64,000 bases of DNA from Balanoglossus misakiensis (lineage: Eukaryota > Hemichordata): NCBI GenBank assembly GCA_040954595.2, contig CM082596.2:10974001-11038000 (forward strand). Reading direction: 5' to 3'. Under the pieces are notes generated by a model that searched no databases, was not told where the DNA came from, and saw only the letters and a program-made list of their open reading frames with translations. The translations under genes were made by a program, and so were the position numbers. This document shows positions 1 through 14,219 of the stretch, piece by piece (within the stretch, counting starts at the first letter, position 1; each line of letters opens with the position of its first letter).

Positions 1-1837
1 TTACAAGATTTAAGTAGAACAGTCACAGAATGAAAACAAATATGGAAAGAGTTATGCTGAAATGTTGTAAGGGATAGATTAATATTGCATAAATTTTTTA
101 TTTCTTACATCATAAATGGAATTCAAAGAAAGGTCACGTAACAGGATATGTACAGTTTCAAGCCTTTGTTTTGGAATAACGAATTCTCTACAAGATTTAA
201 GTGGAACAGTCACAGAATGAAAACAAATATGGAAAGAGTTATGCTGAAATGTTGTAAGGGATAGAATAATATTGCATAAAATTTAATTTCTTACATTATA
301 AATGGAATTCAAAGAATGGTCACATAACTGGATATGTTTTACTAAAAAGACTTATGTACAGGTTCAAGAATTTGTGTTGAAATACCAAATTCTCTACAAG
401 ATTTAAGTGGAACAGTCACAGAATGAAAACAAATATGGAAAGAGTTATGTCGGAATGTTGTAAGGGATAGATTAATATTGCAAATAATTTAATTTCTTAC
501 ATCATAAATGGAATTCAAAGAATGGTCACATAACGGGCCATGTTTTACTAAAAAGACTTATGTATAGTTTCAAGGCTTTGTTTTGGAATAACGAATTCTC
601 TCCAAGATTTAAGTTGAACAGTTACAGAATGAAAACAAATATGGAAAGAGTTATGCCGGAATGTTGTAAGGGATAGATTAATATTGCAAATAATTTAATT
701 TCTTACATCATAAATGGAATTCAAAGAAAGGTCACGTAACAGGATATGTATAGTTTCAAGCCTTTGTTTTGGAGTAACGAATTCTCTACAAGATTTAAGT
801 GGAACAGTCACAGAATGAAAACAAATATGGAAAGAGTTATGCTGAAATGTTGTAAGGGATAGAATAATATTGCATAAAATTTAATTTCTTACATCATAAA
901 TGGAATTCAAAGAATGGTCACATAACTGGATATGTTTTACTAAAAAGACTTATGTATAGATTCAAGAATTTGTGTTGAAATACCAAATTCTCTACAAGAT
1001 TTAAGTGGAACAGTCACAGAATGAAAACAAATATGGAAAGAGTTATGTCGGAATGTTGTAAGGGATAGATTAATATTGCAAATAATTTAATTTCTTACAT
1101 CATAAATGGAATTCAAAGAATGGTCACATAACAGGATATGTTTTACTAAAAAGACTTATGTTATAGTTTCAAGGCTTTGTTTTGGAATAACGAATTCTCT
1201 ACAAGATTTAAGTGGAACAGTCACAGAATGAAAACAAATATGGAAAGAGTTATGCCGGAATGTTGTAAGGAATAGATTAATATTGCAAATAATTTAATTT
1301 CTTACATCATAAATGGAATTCAAAGAAAGGTCACGTAACAGGATATGTATAGTTTCAAGCCTTTGTTTTGGAGTAACGAATTCTCTTCAAGATATAAGTG
1401 GAACAGTCACAGAATGAAAACAAATATGGAAAGAGTTATGCTGAAATGTTGTAAGGGATAGAATAATATTGCATAAAATTTAATTTCTTACATTATAAAT
1501 GGAATTCAAAGAATGGTCACATAACTGGATATGTTTTACTAAAAAGACTTATGTACAGGTTCAAGAATTTGTGTTGAAATACCAAATTCTCTACAAGATT
1601 TAAGTGGAACAGTCACAGAATGAAAACAAATATGGAAAGAGTTATGTCGGAATGTTGTAAGGGATAGATTAATATTGCAAATAATTTAATTTCTTACATC
1701 ATAAATGGAATTCAAAGAATGGTCACATAACGGGCCATGTTTTACTAAAAAGACTTATGTATAGTTTCAAGGCTTTGTTTTGGAATAACGAATTCTCTCC
1801 AAGATTTAAGTTGAACAGTTACAGAATGAAAACAAAT

Positions 1838-4800
1838 ATGGAAAGAGTTATGCCGGAATGTTGTAAGGGATAGATTAATATTGCAAATAATTTAATTTCT
1901 TACATCATAAATGGAATTCAAACAAAACGTCACGTAACACGATATGTATAGTTTCAAGGCTTTGTTTTGGTATAACGAATTCTCTACAAGATTTAAGTGG
2001 AACAGTCACAGAATGAAAACAAATATGGAAAGAGTTATGCCGGAATGTTGTAAGGAATAGATTAATATTGCAAATAATTTAATTTCTTACATCATAAATG
2101 GAATTCAAAGAAAGGTCACTTAACAGGATATGTATAGTTTCAAGCCTTTGTTTTGGAGTAACGAATTCTCTACAAGATTTAAGTGGAACAGTCACAGAAT
2201 GAAAACAAATATGGAAAAGAGTTATGCTGAAATGTTGTAAGGGATAGAATAATATTGCATAAAATTTAATTTCTTACATCATAAATGGAATTCAAAGAAT
2301 GGTCACATAACTGGATATGTTTTACTAAAAAGACTTATGTATAGGTTCAAGAATTTGTGTTGAAATATCAAATTCTCTACAAGATTTAAGTGGAACAGTC
2401 ACAGAATGAAAACAAATATGGAAAGAGTTATGTCGGAATGTTGTAAGGGATAGATTAATATTGCAAATAATTTAATTTCTTACATCATAAATGGAATTCA
2501 AAGAATGGTCACATAACGGGCCATGTTTTACTAAAAAGACTTATGTATAGTTTCAAGGCTTTGTTTTGGAATAACGAATTCTCTCCAAGATTTAAGTTGA
2601 ACAGTTACAGAATGAAAACAAATATGGAAAGAGTTATGCTGGAATGTTGTAAGGGATAGATTAATATTGCAAATATCTTAATTTCTTACATCATAAAATG
2701 AATTCAAAGAATGGTCACATAACAGGATATGTTTTACTATAAGACTTATGTTATAGTTTCAAGGCTTTGTTTTGGAGTAACGAATTCTCTACAAGATTTA
2801 AGTGGAACAGTTACAGAATGAAAACAAATATGGAAAGAGTTATGCTGAAATGTTGTAAGGGATAGAATAATATGGCATAAAATTTAATTTCTTACATCAT
2901 AAATGGAATTCAAAGAATGGTCACATAACTGGATATGTTTTACTAAAAAGACTTATGTATAGGTTCAAGAATTTGTGTTGAAATACCAAATTCTCTACAA
3001 GATTTAAGTGGAACAGTCACAGAATGAAAACAAATATGGAAAGAGTTATGTCGGAATGTTGTAAGGGATAGATTAATATTGCAAATAATTTAATTTCTTA
3101 CATCATAAATGGAATTCAAAGAATGGTCACATAACGGGCCATGTTTTACTAAAAAGACTTATGTATAGTTTCAAGGCTTTGTTTTGGAATAACGAATTCT
3201 CTCCAAGATTTAAGTTGAACAGTTACAGAATGAAAACAAATATGGAAAGAGTTATGCTGGAATGTTGTAAGGGATAGATTAATATTGCAAATATCTTAAT
3301 TTCTTACATCATAAAATGAATTCAAAGAATGGTCACATAACAGGATATGTTTTACTATAAGACTTATGTTATAGTTTCAAGGCTTTGTTTTGGAATAACG
3401 AATTCTCTACAAGATTTAAGTGGAACAGTCACAGAATGAAAACAAATATGGAAAGAGTTATGCCGGAATGTTGTAAGGAATAGATTAATATTGCAAATAA
3501 TTTAATTTCTTACATCATAAATGGAATTCAAAGAAAGGTCACGTAACAGGATATGTATAGTTTCAAGCCTTTGTTTTGGAGTAACGAATTCTCTACAAGA
3601 TTTAAGTGGAACAGTCACAGAATGAAAACAAATATGGAAAGAGTTATGCTGAAATGTTGTAAGGGATAGAATAATATTGCATAAAATTTAATTTCTTACA
3701 TCATAAATGGAATTAATTCAAAGAATGGTCACATAACTGGATATGTTTTACTAAAAAGACTTATGTATAGGTTCAAGAATTTGTGTTGAAATACCAAATT
3801 CTCTACAAGATTTAAGTGGAACAGTCACAGAATGAAAACAAATATGGAAAGAGTTATGTCGGAATGTTGTAAGGGATAGATTAATATTGCAAATAATTTA
3901 ATTTCTTACATCATAAATGGAATTCAAAGAATGGTCACATAACGGGCCATGTTTTACTAAAAAGACTTATGTATAGTTTCAAGGCTTTGTTTTGGAATAA
4001 CGAATTCTCTCCAAGATTTAAGTTGAACAGTTACAGAATGAAAACAAATATGGAAAGAGTTATGCCGGAATGTTGTAAGGGATAGATTAATATTGCAAAT
4101 AATTTAATTTCTTACATCATAAATGGAATTCAAACAAAACGTCACGTAACACGATATGTATAGTTTCAAGGCTTTGTTTTGGTATAACGAATTCTCTACA
4201 AGATTTAAGTGGAACAGTCACAGAATGAAAACAAATATGGAAAGAGTTATGCCGGAATGTTGTAAGGAATAGATTAATATTGCAAATAATTTAATTTCTT
4301 ACATCATAAATGGAATTCAAAGAAAGGTCACTTAACAGGATATGTATAGTTTCAAGCCTTTGTTTTGGAGTAACGAATTCTCTACAAGATTTAAGTGGAA
4401 CAGTCACAGAATGAAAACAAATATGGAAAAGAGTTATGCTGAAATGTTGTAAGGGATAGAATAATATTGCATAAAATTTAATTTCTTACATCATAAATGG
4501 AATTCAAAGAATGGTCACATAACTGGATATGTTTTACTAAAAAGACTTATGTATAGGTTCAAGAATTTGTGTTGAAATACCAAATTCTCTACAAGATTTA
4601 AGTGGAACAGTCACAGAATGAAAACAAATATGGAAAGAGTTATGTCGGAATGTTGTAAGGGATAGATTAATATTGCAAATAATTTAATTTCTTACATCAT
4701 AAATGGAATTCAAAGAATGGTCACATAACGGGCCATGTTTTACTAAAAAGACTTATGTATAGTTTCAAGGCTTTGTTTTGGAATAACGAATTCTCTCCAA

Positions 4801-6260
4801 GATTTAAGTTGAACAGTTACAGAATGAAAACAAATATGGAAAGAGTTATGCTGGAATGTTGTAAGGGATAGATTAATATTGCAAATATCTTAATTTCTTA
4901 CATCATAAAATGAATTCAAAGAATGGTCACATAACAGGATATGTTTTACTATAAGACTTATGTTATAGTTTCAAGGCTTTGTTTTGGAGTAACGAATTCT
5001 CTACAAGATTTAAGTGGAACAGTTACAGAATGAAAACAAATATGGAAAGAGTTATGCTGAAATGTTGTAAGGGATAGAATAATATGGCATAAAATTTAAT
5101 TTCTTACATCATAAATGGAATTCAAAGAATGGTCACATAACTGGATATGTTTTACTAAAAAGACTTATGTATAGGTTCAAGAATTTGTGTTGAAATACCA
5201 AATTCTCTACAAGATTTAAGTGGAACAGTCACAGAATGAAAACAAATATGGAAAGAGTTATGTCGGAATGTTGTAAGGGATAGATTAATATTGCAAATAA
5301 TTTAATTTCTTACATCATAAATGGAATTCAAAGAATGGTCACATAACGGGCCATGTTTTACTAAAAAGACTTATGTATAGTTTCAAGGCTTTGTTTTGGA
5401 ATAACGAATTCTCTCCAAGATTTAAGTTGAACAGTTACAGAATGAAAACAAATATGGAAAGAGTTATGCTGGAATGTTGTAAGGGATAGATTAATATTGC
5501 AAATATCTTAATTTCTTACATCATAAAATGAATTCAAAGAATGGTCACATAACAGGATATGTTTTACTATAAGACTTATGTTATAGTTTCAAGGCTTTGT
5601 TTTGGAATAACGAATTCTCTACAAGATTTAAGTGGAACAGTCACAGAATGAAAACAAATATGGAAAGAGTTATGCCGGAATGTTGTAAGGAATAGATTAA
5701 TATTGCAAATAATTTAATTTCTTACATCATAAATGGAATTCAAAGAAAGGTCACGTAACAGGATATGTATAGTTTCAAGCCTTTGTTTTGGAGTAACGAA
5801 TTCTCTACAAGATTTAAGTGGAACAGTCACAGAATGAAAACAAATATGGAAAGAGTTATGCTGAAATGTTGTAAGGGATAGAATAATATTGCATAAAATT
5901 TAATTTCTTACATCATAAATGGAATTAATTCAAAGAATGGTCACATAACTGGATATGTTTTACTAAAAAGACTTATGTATAGGTTCAAGAATTTGTGTTG
6001 AAATACCAAATTCTCTACAAGATTTAAGTGGAACAGTCACAGAATGAAAACAAATATGGAAAGAGTTATGTCGGAATGTTGTAAGGGATAGATTAATATT
6101 GCAAATAATTTAATTTCTTACATCATAAATGGAATTCAAAGAATGGTCACATAACGGGCCATGTTTTACTAAAAAGACTTATGTATAGTTTCAAGGCTTT
6201 GTTTTGGAATAACGAATTCTCTCCAAGATTTAAGTTGAACAGTTACAGAATGAAAACAAA
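1838..6260. repeat. Higher-order repeat, 2212-bp period, two copies
   Basis: A block of about 11 monomers is tandemly duplicated. Private variants recur 2212 bp apart: the CAAACAAAACGTCACG variant at 1919 and 4131, the CATAAAATGAATTC / ACTATAAGACTT variant near 2690 and 4909 and again near 3309 and 5520, and an AATTAATTC insertion near 3711 and 5925. The second copy stops matching near 6262, where ATATGGAAAGAG is replaced by ATATTCAAATAG. Similarity to the left of 1838 continues but is weaker. The shared private variants indicate recent amplification as a block rather than monomer by monomer. Confidence 0.85.
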
Positions 6261-9200
6261 TATTCAAATAGTTATGCTGGATTGTTGTAAGGGATAGTTT
6301 AATATTGCAAATAATTTAATTTCTCACATCATAAATGAAATTCAAAGAATGGTAAAATAACGGGCCATGTTTTACTAAAAAGAGTTAATATGTATAGTTT
6401 GAAGGCTTTGTTTTGGAATAACGAATTCTCTACAAGATTTAAGTGGAATAGTCACAGAATGAAAACAAATATGGAAAGAGTTATGCTGGAATGTTGTAAG
6501 GGATAGATTAATATTGCATAAAATTTAATTACTTACATCATAAATGGAATTCAAAGAATGGTCACATAACTGGATATGTTTTACTAAAAAGAATTATGTA
6601 TAGGTTCAAGAATTTGTGTTGAAATACCAAATTCTCTACAAGATTTAAGTTGAACAGTTACAGAATGAAAACAAATATGGAAAGAGTTATGCCGGAATGT
6701 TGTAAGGGATAGATTAATATTGCAAATAATTTAATTTCTTACATCATAAATGGAATTCAAAGAATGGTCACATAACAGGATATGTTTTACTAAAAAGACT
6801 TATGTTACAGTTTCAAGGCTTTGTTTTGGAATAACGAATTCTCTACAAGATTTAAGTGGAACAGTCACAGAATGAAAACAAATATGGAAAGAGTTATGCC
6901 GGAATGTTGTAAGGAATAGATTAATATTGCAAATAATTTAATTTCTTACATCATAAATGGAATTCAAACAAACGTCACGTAACAGGATATGTATAGTTTC
7001 AAGGCTTTGTTTTGGAATAACGAATACTTTACAAGATTTAAGTAGAACAGTCACAGAATGAAAACAAATATGGAAAGAGTTATGCTGAAATGTTGTAAGG
7101 GATAGATTAATATTGCATAAATTTTTTATTTCTTACATCATAAATGGAATTCAAAGAAAGGTCACGTAACAGGATATGTACAGTTTCAAGCCTTTGTTTT
7201 GGAATAACGAATTCTCTACAAGATTTAAGTGGAACAGTCACAGAATGAAAACAAATATGGAAAGAGTTATGTCGGAATGTTGTAAGGGATAGATTAATAT
7301 TGCAAATAATTTAATTTCTTACATCATAAATGGAATTCAAAGAATGGTCACATAACGGGCCATGTTTTACTAAAAAGACTTATGTATAGTTTCAAGGCTT
7401 TGTTTTGGAATAACGAATTCTCTCCAAGATTTAAGTTGAACAGTTACAGAATGAAAACAAATATGGAAAGAGTTATGCTGGAATGTTGTAAGGGATAGAT
7501 TAATATTGCAAATAATTTAATTTCTTACATCATAAAATGAATTCAAACAATGGTCACATAACAGGATATGTTTTACTAAAAAGACTTATGTTATAGTTTC
7601 AAGGCTTTGATTTGGAATAACGAATTCTCTACAAGATTTAAGTGTAACAGTCACAGAATGAAAACAAATATGGAAAGAGTAATGCCAGAATGTTGTAAGG
7701 AATAGATTAATATTGCAAATAATTTAATTTCTTACATCATAAAATGAATTCAAACAAACGTCACGTAATAGGATATGTATAGTTTCAAGGCTTTGTTTTG
7801 AAATAACGAATACTCTACAAGATTTAAGTAGAACAGTCACAGAATGAAAACAAATATGGAAAGAGTTATGCTGGAATGTTGTAAGGGATAGATTAATATT
7901 GCAAAAAATTTAATTTCTTACACCATAAATGGAATTCAAAGAAAGGTCACGTAAAAGGATATGTATAGTTTCAAGCCTTTGTTTTGGAATAACGAATTCT
8001 CTACAAGATTTAAGTTGAACAGTCACTTAATGAAAACAAATATGGAAAGAGTTATGTCGGAATGTTGTAAGGGATAGATTAATATTGCAAATAATTTAAT
8101 TTCTTACAGCATAAATGGAATTCAAAGAATGGTCACATAACGGGCCATGTTTTACTAAAAAGACTTATGTATAGTTTCAAGGCTTTGTTTTGGAATAACG
8201 AATTCTCTACAAGATTTAAGTGGAACAGTTACAGAATGAAAACAAATATGGAAAGAGTTATGCCGGAATGTTGTAAGGAATAGGTTAACATTGCAAATAA
8301 TTTAATTTCTTACATCATAAATGGAATTCAAAGAAAGGTCACGTAACAGGATATGTATAGTTTAAAGCCTTTGTTTTGGAGTAACGAATTCTCTACAAGA
8401 TTTAAGTGGAACAGTCACAGAATGAAAACAAATATGGAAAGAGTTATGCTGAAATGTTGTAAGGGATAGATTAATATTGCATAAAATTTAATTTCTTACA
8501 TCATAAATGCAATTCAAAGAATGGTCAAATAACGGGCCATGTTGTACTAAAAAGACTTAATATGTATAGTTTGAAGGCTTTGTTTTGGAATAACGAATTC
8601 TCTACAAGATTTAAGTGGAACAGTCACAGAATGAAAACAAATATGGAAAGAGTTATGCTGGAATGTTGTAAGGGATAGATTAATATTGCAAATAATTAAA
8701 TTTCTTACATCATAAAATGAATTCAAAGAATGGTCACATAACAGGATATGTTTTACTAAAAAGACTTATGTTATAGTTTCAAGGCTTTGTTTTGGAATAA
8801 CGAATTCTCTACAAGATTTAAGTGAAACAGTCACAGAATGAAAACAAATATGGAATGTTGTAAGGAATAGATTAAAATTGCAAATAATTTAATTTCTTAC
8901 ATCATAAATGGAATTCAAAGAAACGTCACGTAACAGGATATGTATAGTTTCAAGGCTTTGTTTTGGAATAACGAATTCTCTACAAGATTTAAGTGGAACA
9001 GTCACAGAATGAAAACAAATATGGAAAGTGTTATGCTGGAATGTTGTAAGGGATAGATTAATATTGCAAAAAATGTAATTTCTTACATCATAAATGGAAT
9101 TCAAAGAATGGTCACATAACTGGATATGTTTTACTAAAAAGACTTATGTATAGGTTCAAGAATTTGTGTTGAAATACCAAATTCTCTACAAGATTTAAGT

Positions 9201-12200
9201 GGAACAGTCACAGAATGAAAACAAATATGGAAAGAGTTATGTCGGAATGTTGTAAGGGATAGATTAATATTGCAAATAATTTAATTTCTTACATCATAAA
9301 TGGAATTCAAAGAATGGTCGCATAACGAGCCATGTTTTACTAAAAAGACTTATGTATAGTTTCAAGGCTTTGTTTGGAATAACGAATTCTCTCCAAGATT
9401 TAAGTTGAACAGTTACAGAATGAAAACAAATATGGAAAGAGTTATGCTGGAATGTTGTAAGGGATAGTTTAATATTGCAAATAATTTAATTTCTTACATC
9501 ATAAATGCAATTCAAAGAATGGTCAAATAACGGGCCATGTTTTACTAAAAAGACTTAATATGTATAGTTGAAGGCTTTGTTTTGGAATAACGAATTCTCT
9601 ACAAGATTTAAGTGGAACAGTCACAGAATGAAAACAAATATGGAAAGCGTTATGCCGGAATGTTGTAAGGGATAGATAATTATTGCAAATAATTTAATTT
9701 CTTACATCATAAATGGAATTCAAAGAATGGTCACATAACGGGCCATGTTTTACAAAAAGACTTATGTATAGTTTCAAGGCTTTGTTTTGGAATAACGAAT
9801 TCTCTACAAGATTTAAGTGGAACAGTCACAGAATGAAAACAAATATGGAAAGAGTTATGCCGGAATGTTGTAAGGAATAGATTAAAATTGCAAATAATTT
9901 AATTTCTTACATCATAAATGGAATTCGAAGAAAGGTCACGTAACAGGATATGTATAGTTTCAAGCCTTTGTTTTGGAGTAACGAATTCTCTACAAGATTT
10001 AAGTGGAACAGTCACAGAATGAAAACAAATATGGAAAGAGTTATGCTGAAATGTTGTAAGGGATAGATTAATATTGCAAATAATTTAATTTCTTACATCA
10101 TAAATGGAATTCAAAGAATGGTCACATAACGGGCCATGTTTTACTAAAAAGACTTATGTATAGTTTCAAGGCTTTGTTTGGAATAACGAATTCTCTCCAA
10201 GATTTAAGTTGAACAGTTACGGAATGAAAACAAATATTCAAATAGTTATGCTGGAATGTTTTAAGGGATAGTTTAATATTGCAAATAATTTAATTTCTTA
10301 CATCATAAATGAAATTCAAAGAATGGTCACATAACGGGCCATGTTTTACTAAAAAGACTTATGTATAGTTTCAAGGTTTTGTTTTGGAATAACGAATTCT
10401 CTACAAGATTTAAGTGGAATAGTCACAGAATGAAAACAAATATGGAAAGAGTTATGCTGGAATGTTGTAAGGGATTGATTAATATTGCAAATAATTTAAT
10501 TTCTTACATCATAAAATGAATTCAAAGTATGGTCACATAACAGGATATATTTTAATAAAAAGACTTATGTTATAGTTTCAAGGCTTTGTTTTGGAATAAC
10601 GAATTCTCTACAAGATTTAAGTGGAACAGTCACAGAATGAAAACAAATATGGAAAGAGTTATGCCGGAATGTTGTAAGGAATAGATTAATATTGCAAATA
10701 ATTTAATTTCTTACATCATAAATGGAATTCAAAGAAAGGTCACGTAACAGGATATGTATAGTTTCAAGCCTTTGTTTTGGAGTAACGAATTCTCTACAAG
10801 ATTTAAGTGGAACAGTCACAGAATGAAAACAAATATGGAAAGAGATATGTCTGAATGTTGTAAGGGATAGATTAATATTGCAAATAATTTAATTTCTTAC
10901 ATCATAAATGGAATTCAAAGAATGGTCACATAACGGGCCATGTTTTACTAAAAAGACTTATGTATAGTTTCAAGGCTTTGTTTTGGAATAATGAATTCTC
11001 TCCAAGATTTAAGTTGAACAGTTACAGAATGAAAACAAATATTCAAATAGTTATGCTGAAATGTTGTAAGGGATAGTTTAATATTGCAAATAATTTAATT
11101 TCTTACATCATAAATGAAATTCAAAGAATGGTCAAATAACGGGCCATGTTTTACTAAAAAGACTTAATATGTATAGTTTGAAGGCTTTGTTTTGGAATAA
11201 AGAATTCTCTCCAAGATTTAAGTTGAACAGTTACAGAATGAAAACAAATATTCAAATAGTTATGCTGAAATGTTGTAAGGGATAGTTTAATATTGCAAAT
11301 AATTTAATTTCTTACATCATAAATGAAATTCAAAGAATGGTCAAATAACGGGCCATGTTTTACTAAAAAGACTTAATATGTATAGTTTGAAGGCTTTGTT
11401 TTGGAATAAAGAATTCTCTACAAGATTTAAGTGGAACAGTCACAAAATGAAAACAAATATGGAAAGCGTTATGCTGGAATGTTGTAAGGGATAGATTAAT
11501 ATTGCAAATAATTTAATTTCTTACATCATAAAATGAATTCAAAGAATGGTCACATAACAGGATATGTTTTACTAAAAAGACTTATGTTATAGTTTCAAGG
11601 CTTTGTTTTGGGATAACGAATTCTCTACAAGATTTAAGTGGAACAGTCACAGAATGAAAACAAATATGGAAAGAGTTATGCCGGAATGTTGTAAGGAATA
11701 GATTAAAGTTGCAAATAATTTAATTTCTTACATCATAAATGGAATTCGAAGAAAGGTCACGTAACAGGATATGTATAGCTTCAAGCCTTTGTTTTGGAGT
11801 AACGAATTCTCTACAAGATTTAAGTGGAACAGTCACAGAATGAAAACAAATATGGAAAGAGTTATGCTGAAATGTTGTAAGGGATAGATTAATATTGCAT
11901 AAAATTTATTTTCTTACATCATAAATGGAATTCAAAGAATGGTCACATAACTGGATATGTTTTACTAAAAAGACTTATGTATAGTTTCAAGAATTTGTGT
12001 TGAAATACCAAATTCTCTACAAGATTTAAGTGGAACAGTCACAGAATGAAAACAAATATGGAAAGAGTTATGCTGAAATGTTGTAAGGGATAGATTAATA
12101 TTGCATAAAATTTAATTTCTTACATCATAAATGGAATTCAAAGAATGGTCACATAACGGGCCATGTTTTACTAAAAAGACTTATGTATAGTTTCAAGGTT

Positions 12201-14219
12201 TTGTTTTGGAATAACGAATTCTCTACAAGATTTAAGTGGAATAGTCACAGAATGAAAACAAATATGGAAAGAGTTATGCTGGAATGTTGTAAGGGATAGA
12301 TTAATATTGCAAATAATTTAATTTCTTACATCATAAAATGAATTCAAAGAATGGTCACATAACAGGATATGTTTTACTAAAAAGACTTATTTAATAGTTT
12401 CAAGGCTTTGTTTTGGAATAACGAATTCTCTACAAGATTTAAGTGGAACAGTCACAGAAAGAAAACAAATATGGAAAGAGTTATGCCAGAATGTTGTAAG
12501 GAATAGATTAATATTGCAAATAATTTGATTTCTTACATCATAAATGGAATTCAAAGAAAGGTCACGTAACAGGATATGTATAGTTTCAAGCCTTTGTTTT
12601 GGAGTAACGAATTCTCTACAAGATTTAAGTGGAAAAGTCACAGAATGAAAACAAATATGGAAAGAGTTATGCTGAAATGTTGTAAGGGATAGATTAATAT
12701 TGCATAAAATTTAATTTCTTACATCATAAATGGAATTCAAAGAATGGTCACGTAACTGGATATGTTTTACTAAAAAGACTTATGTATAAGTTCAAGAATT
12801 TGTGTTGAAATACCAAATTCTCTACAAGATTTAAGTGGAACAGTCACAGAATGAAAACAAATATGGAAAGAGATATGTCGGATTGTTGTAAGGGATAGAT
12901 TAATATTGCAAATAATTTAATTTCTTACATCATAAATGAAATTCAAAGAATGGTCAAATAACGGGCCATGTTTTACTAAAAAGACTTAATATGTATAGTT
13001 TGAAGGCTTTGTTTTGGAATAACGAATTCTCTACAAGATTTAAGTGGAACGGGCACAGAATGAAAACAAATATGGAAAGCGTTATGCCGGAATGTTGTAA
13101 GGGATAGATAATTATTGCAAATAATTTAATTTCTTACATCATAAATGGAAACCAAAGAATGGTCACATAACGGGTCATGTTTTACAAAAAGACTTATGTA
13201 TAGTTTCAAGGCTTTGTTTTGGAATAACGAATTCTCTACAAGATTTAAGTGGAATAGTCACAGAATGAAAACAAATATGGAAAGAGTTATGCTGGAATGT
13301 TGTAAGGGATAGATTAATATTGCAAATAATTTAATTTCTTACATCATAAAATGAATTCAAAGAATGGTCACATAACAGGATATGTTTTACGAAAAAGACT
13401 TATGTTATAGTTTCAAGGCTTTGTTTTGGAATAACGAATTCTCTACAAGATTTATGTGGAACAGTCACAGAATGAAAACAAATATTCAAATAGTTATGCT
13501 GGAATGTTGTAAGGGATAGATTAATATTGCAAATAATTTAATTTCTTACATCATAAATGGAATTCAAAGAAAGGTCACGTAACAGGATATGTATAATTTC
13601 AAGCCTTTGTTTTGGAGTAACGAATTCTCTACAAGATTTATGTGGAACAGTCACAGAATGAAAACAAATATTCAAATAGTTATGCTGGAATGTTGTAAGG
13701 GATAGATTAATATTGCAAATAATTTAATTTCTTACATCATAAATGGTATTCAAAGAATGGTCAAATAACGGGCCATGTTTTACTAAAAAGACTTATGTAT
13801 AGTTTCAAGGCTTTGTTTTGGAATAACGAATTATCTACAAGATTTAAGTGGAACTGTCACAGAATGAAAACAAATATGGAAAGCGTTATGCCGGAATGTT
13901 GTAAGGGATAGATAATTATTGCAATTAATTTAATTTCTTACATCATAAATGGAATTCAAAGAATGGTCACATAACGGGCCATGTTTTACAAAAAGACTTA
14001 TGTATAGTTTGAAGGCTTTGTTTTGGAATGACGAATTCTCTACAAGATTCAAGTGGAACAGTCACAGAATGAAAACAAATATGGAAAGAGTTATGCTGAA
14101 ATGTTGTAAGGGATAGATAAATATTGCATAAAATTTAATTTCTTACATCATAAATGGAATTCAAAGAATGGTCACATAACTGGATATGTTTTACTAAAAA
14201 GACTTATGTATAGGTTCAA

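Noticed and set aside
8889-12641. Open frames of 70-85 codons inside the satellite on the minus strand
   Set aside because: They translate the monomer sequence itself (repeated NSIYDVRN and CREFV words) and exist only where chance variants remove stops. No start context or conserved product.
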